Shown in pieces: positions 13,467 to 14,015 of a DNA stretch of 14,015 nucleotides. Origin of the DNA: Rickettsia typhi. Lineage in GTDB: Bacteria > Pseudomonadota > Alphaproteobacteria > Rickettsiales > Deianiraeaceae. The notes under the pieces were generated by a model that worked only from the letters and a program-made list of their open reading frames with translations, ran no database searches and was not told the origin of the DNA. A program made the position numbers and the translations under genes. The stretch lies in the NCBI GenBank assembly GCA_945861605.1, contig CAMAVG010000017.1:1-14015 (forward strand). The letters run 5' to 3'. Within the stretch, counting starts at the first letter, position 1. Each line of letters begins with the position of its first letter.

Positions 13467-14015
13467 TCAAAAAAACCGCTTTGCATCACCATTGTACGAG
13501 CCAAAATTCCTGATCTCACTAGTCACAAAATGCAATTCTTCCAATGCTTTTTGCACTTTTGGGTGGGAATTATTGCCTTCGAATATCACGAAAAACTGTG
13601 CTTCGTTGATTTCAATCCCCGTTGGAATATAGCTTTCAAGCTTCAAAAGATTCACACCATTTTTCGCAAAACAACCAAGAGCATTGTAAATTCCACCGGT
13701 TTCATTTCCAAGTTTGAAAATTACGCAAGTTATTGGGTGCTGAAAATTTGCTTCAATTTGGCTTTTTCCAACGGCGATGAATGTTGTATAATTGTTATTT
13801 TTATTTTGGATATTTTTTGCTAAAAGGTGAAGATTGTAGTGTTCTCCGGCAATTTTTGAACAAATTACTGCCGCGTCGTTTTTCCCTGAATTTGCAAGAT
13901 TTTCCGCAGCAATTGCCGTGTTAAGAGCTTGGATTTCCTGCGCGTTTATTTTCGCGATGAAATTCGAGCATTGCATTAACGCCTGCGGGTGAGATTCCAC
14001 GAACTTGATATCCTC
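13467..14015 (-). CDS. pheA: Prephenate dehydratase, C-terminal part (5' end outside window)
   Basis: Converts prephenate to phenylpyruvate in phenylalanine synthesis. About 182 residues are visible; the gene enters from the right edge in frame. The visible part begins IKFVESHPQALMQC, the hallmark S-H-P-Q-A-L-x-Q-C of the catalytic domain. The helix with NTAIAAENLANSG, the AAVICSKIAGEHYNLHLLAKNIQ tract and NNNYTTFIAVG follow. In the last, the conserved catalytic T-R-F reads T-T-F. The C-terminal ACT domain (about 90 residues) carries GNETGGIYNALGCF and LLKLESYIP (family ESRP), the phenylalanine-binding motifs for feedback inhibition, partly altered. No chorismate mutase domain can be judged from this fragment. 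It ends nine bases from murB, convergently. A GTG near 14000 is internal, not the true start. Confidence 0.93.
   Translation of the reverse strand, partial: EDIKFVESHPQALMQCSNFIAKINAQEIQALNTAIAAENLANSGKNDAAVICSKIAGEHYNLHLLAKNIQNKNNNYTTFIAVGKSQIEANFQHPITCVIFKLGNETGGIYNALGCFAKNGVNLLKLESYIPTGIEINEAQFFVIFEGNNSHPKVQKALEELHFVTSEIRNFGSYNGDAKRFF

Noticed and set aside
13444..13632. Short plus-strand open frame after murB
   Set aside because: It overlaps the murB end and lies antisense to the clearly coding pheA ACT domain.

Overview
The window looks like a compact, AT-rich chromosome segment of an alphaproteobacterium with Rickettsiales-like traits. The pointers are a degenerate second VirB4 of the kind known from the Rickettsiales type IV secretion system (T4SS), a separate gatC (indirect Gln-tRNA route), an alphaproteobacterial-type periplasmic penicillin-binding-protein activator, and almost no intergenic space. 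Unlike typical intracellular Rickettsiales it keeps amino-acid biosynthesis genes (leuB, hisB, pheA) and a murein/cell-shape set (murB, mreC, PBP activator). That mix fits a host-associated but metabolically richer lineage, for example a Deianiraea-like one. This is inference from gene content, not a phylogenetic result.

Layout. 1-3212 (minus): PBP-activator lipoprotein, trpS, ruvX, then pssA (cut by the window edge). The first three are packed 3-4 bases apart and pssA has its own likely promoter. 3213-3310: divergent promoter region in which one palindromic TTGCAA could act as the -35 for both directions. 3311-7147 (plus): mnhG-like subunit, an unknown basic 157-aa protein, an ATPase-dead VirB4 paralogue and a divergent mreC, probably one operon. 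7163-8257 (minus): leuB. 8394-11404 (plus): a 649-aa protein with a CE-clan (Ulp1/C48-like) cysteine protease signature, overlapping the bifunctional hisB by ATGA. 11408-11689 (minus): gatC. 11814-13457 (plus): a protein with a proteasome/HslV-like (Ntn hydrolase) pattern, then murB. 13467-14015 (minus): pheA (5' end outside the window).

Most interesting parts. (1) The 649-aa CE-clan protein is a candidate host-directed effector (deubiquitinase, deSUMOylase or acetyltransferase). It has arginine codon use unlike its neighbours and sits between two amino-acid biosynthesis genes. (2) The VirB4 paralogue has lost its Walker A and part of Walker B, and lies directly upstream of mreC. (3) The 255-aa protein upstream of murB appears to align with the proteasome beta-fold, with Ser2, Asn18 and Lys29 at the positions of Thr1, Asp17 and Lys33.

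No rRNA, tRNA, CRISPR array, insertion sequence or clear intrinsic terminator was seen. No gene-free stretch exceeds 300 bases. The convergent gene pairs end 3-15 bases apart.
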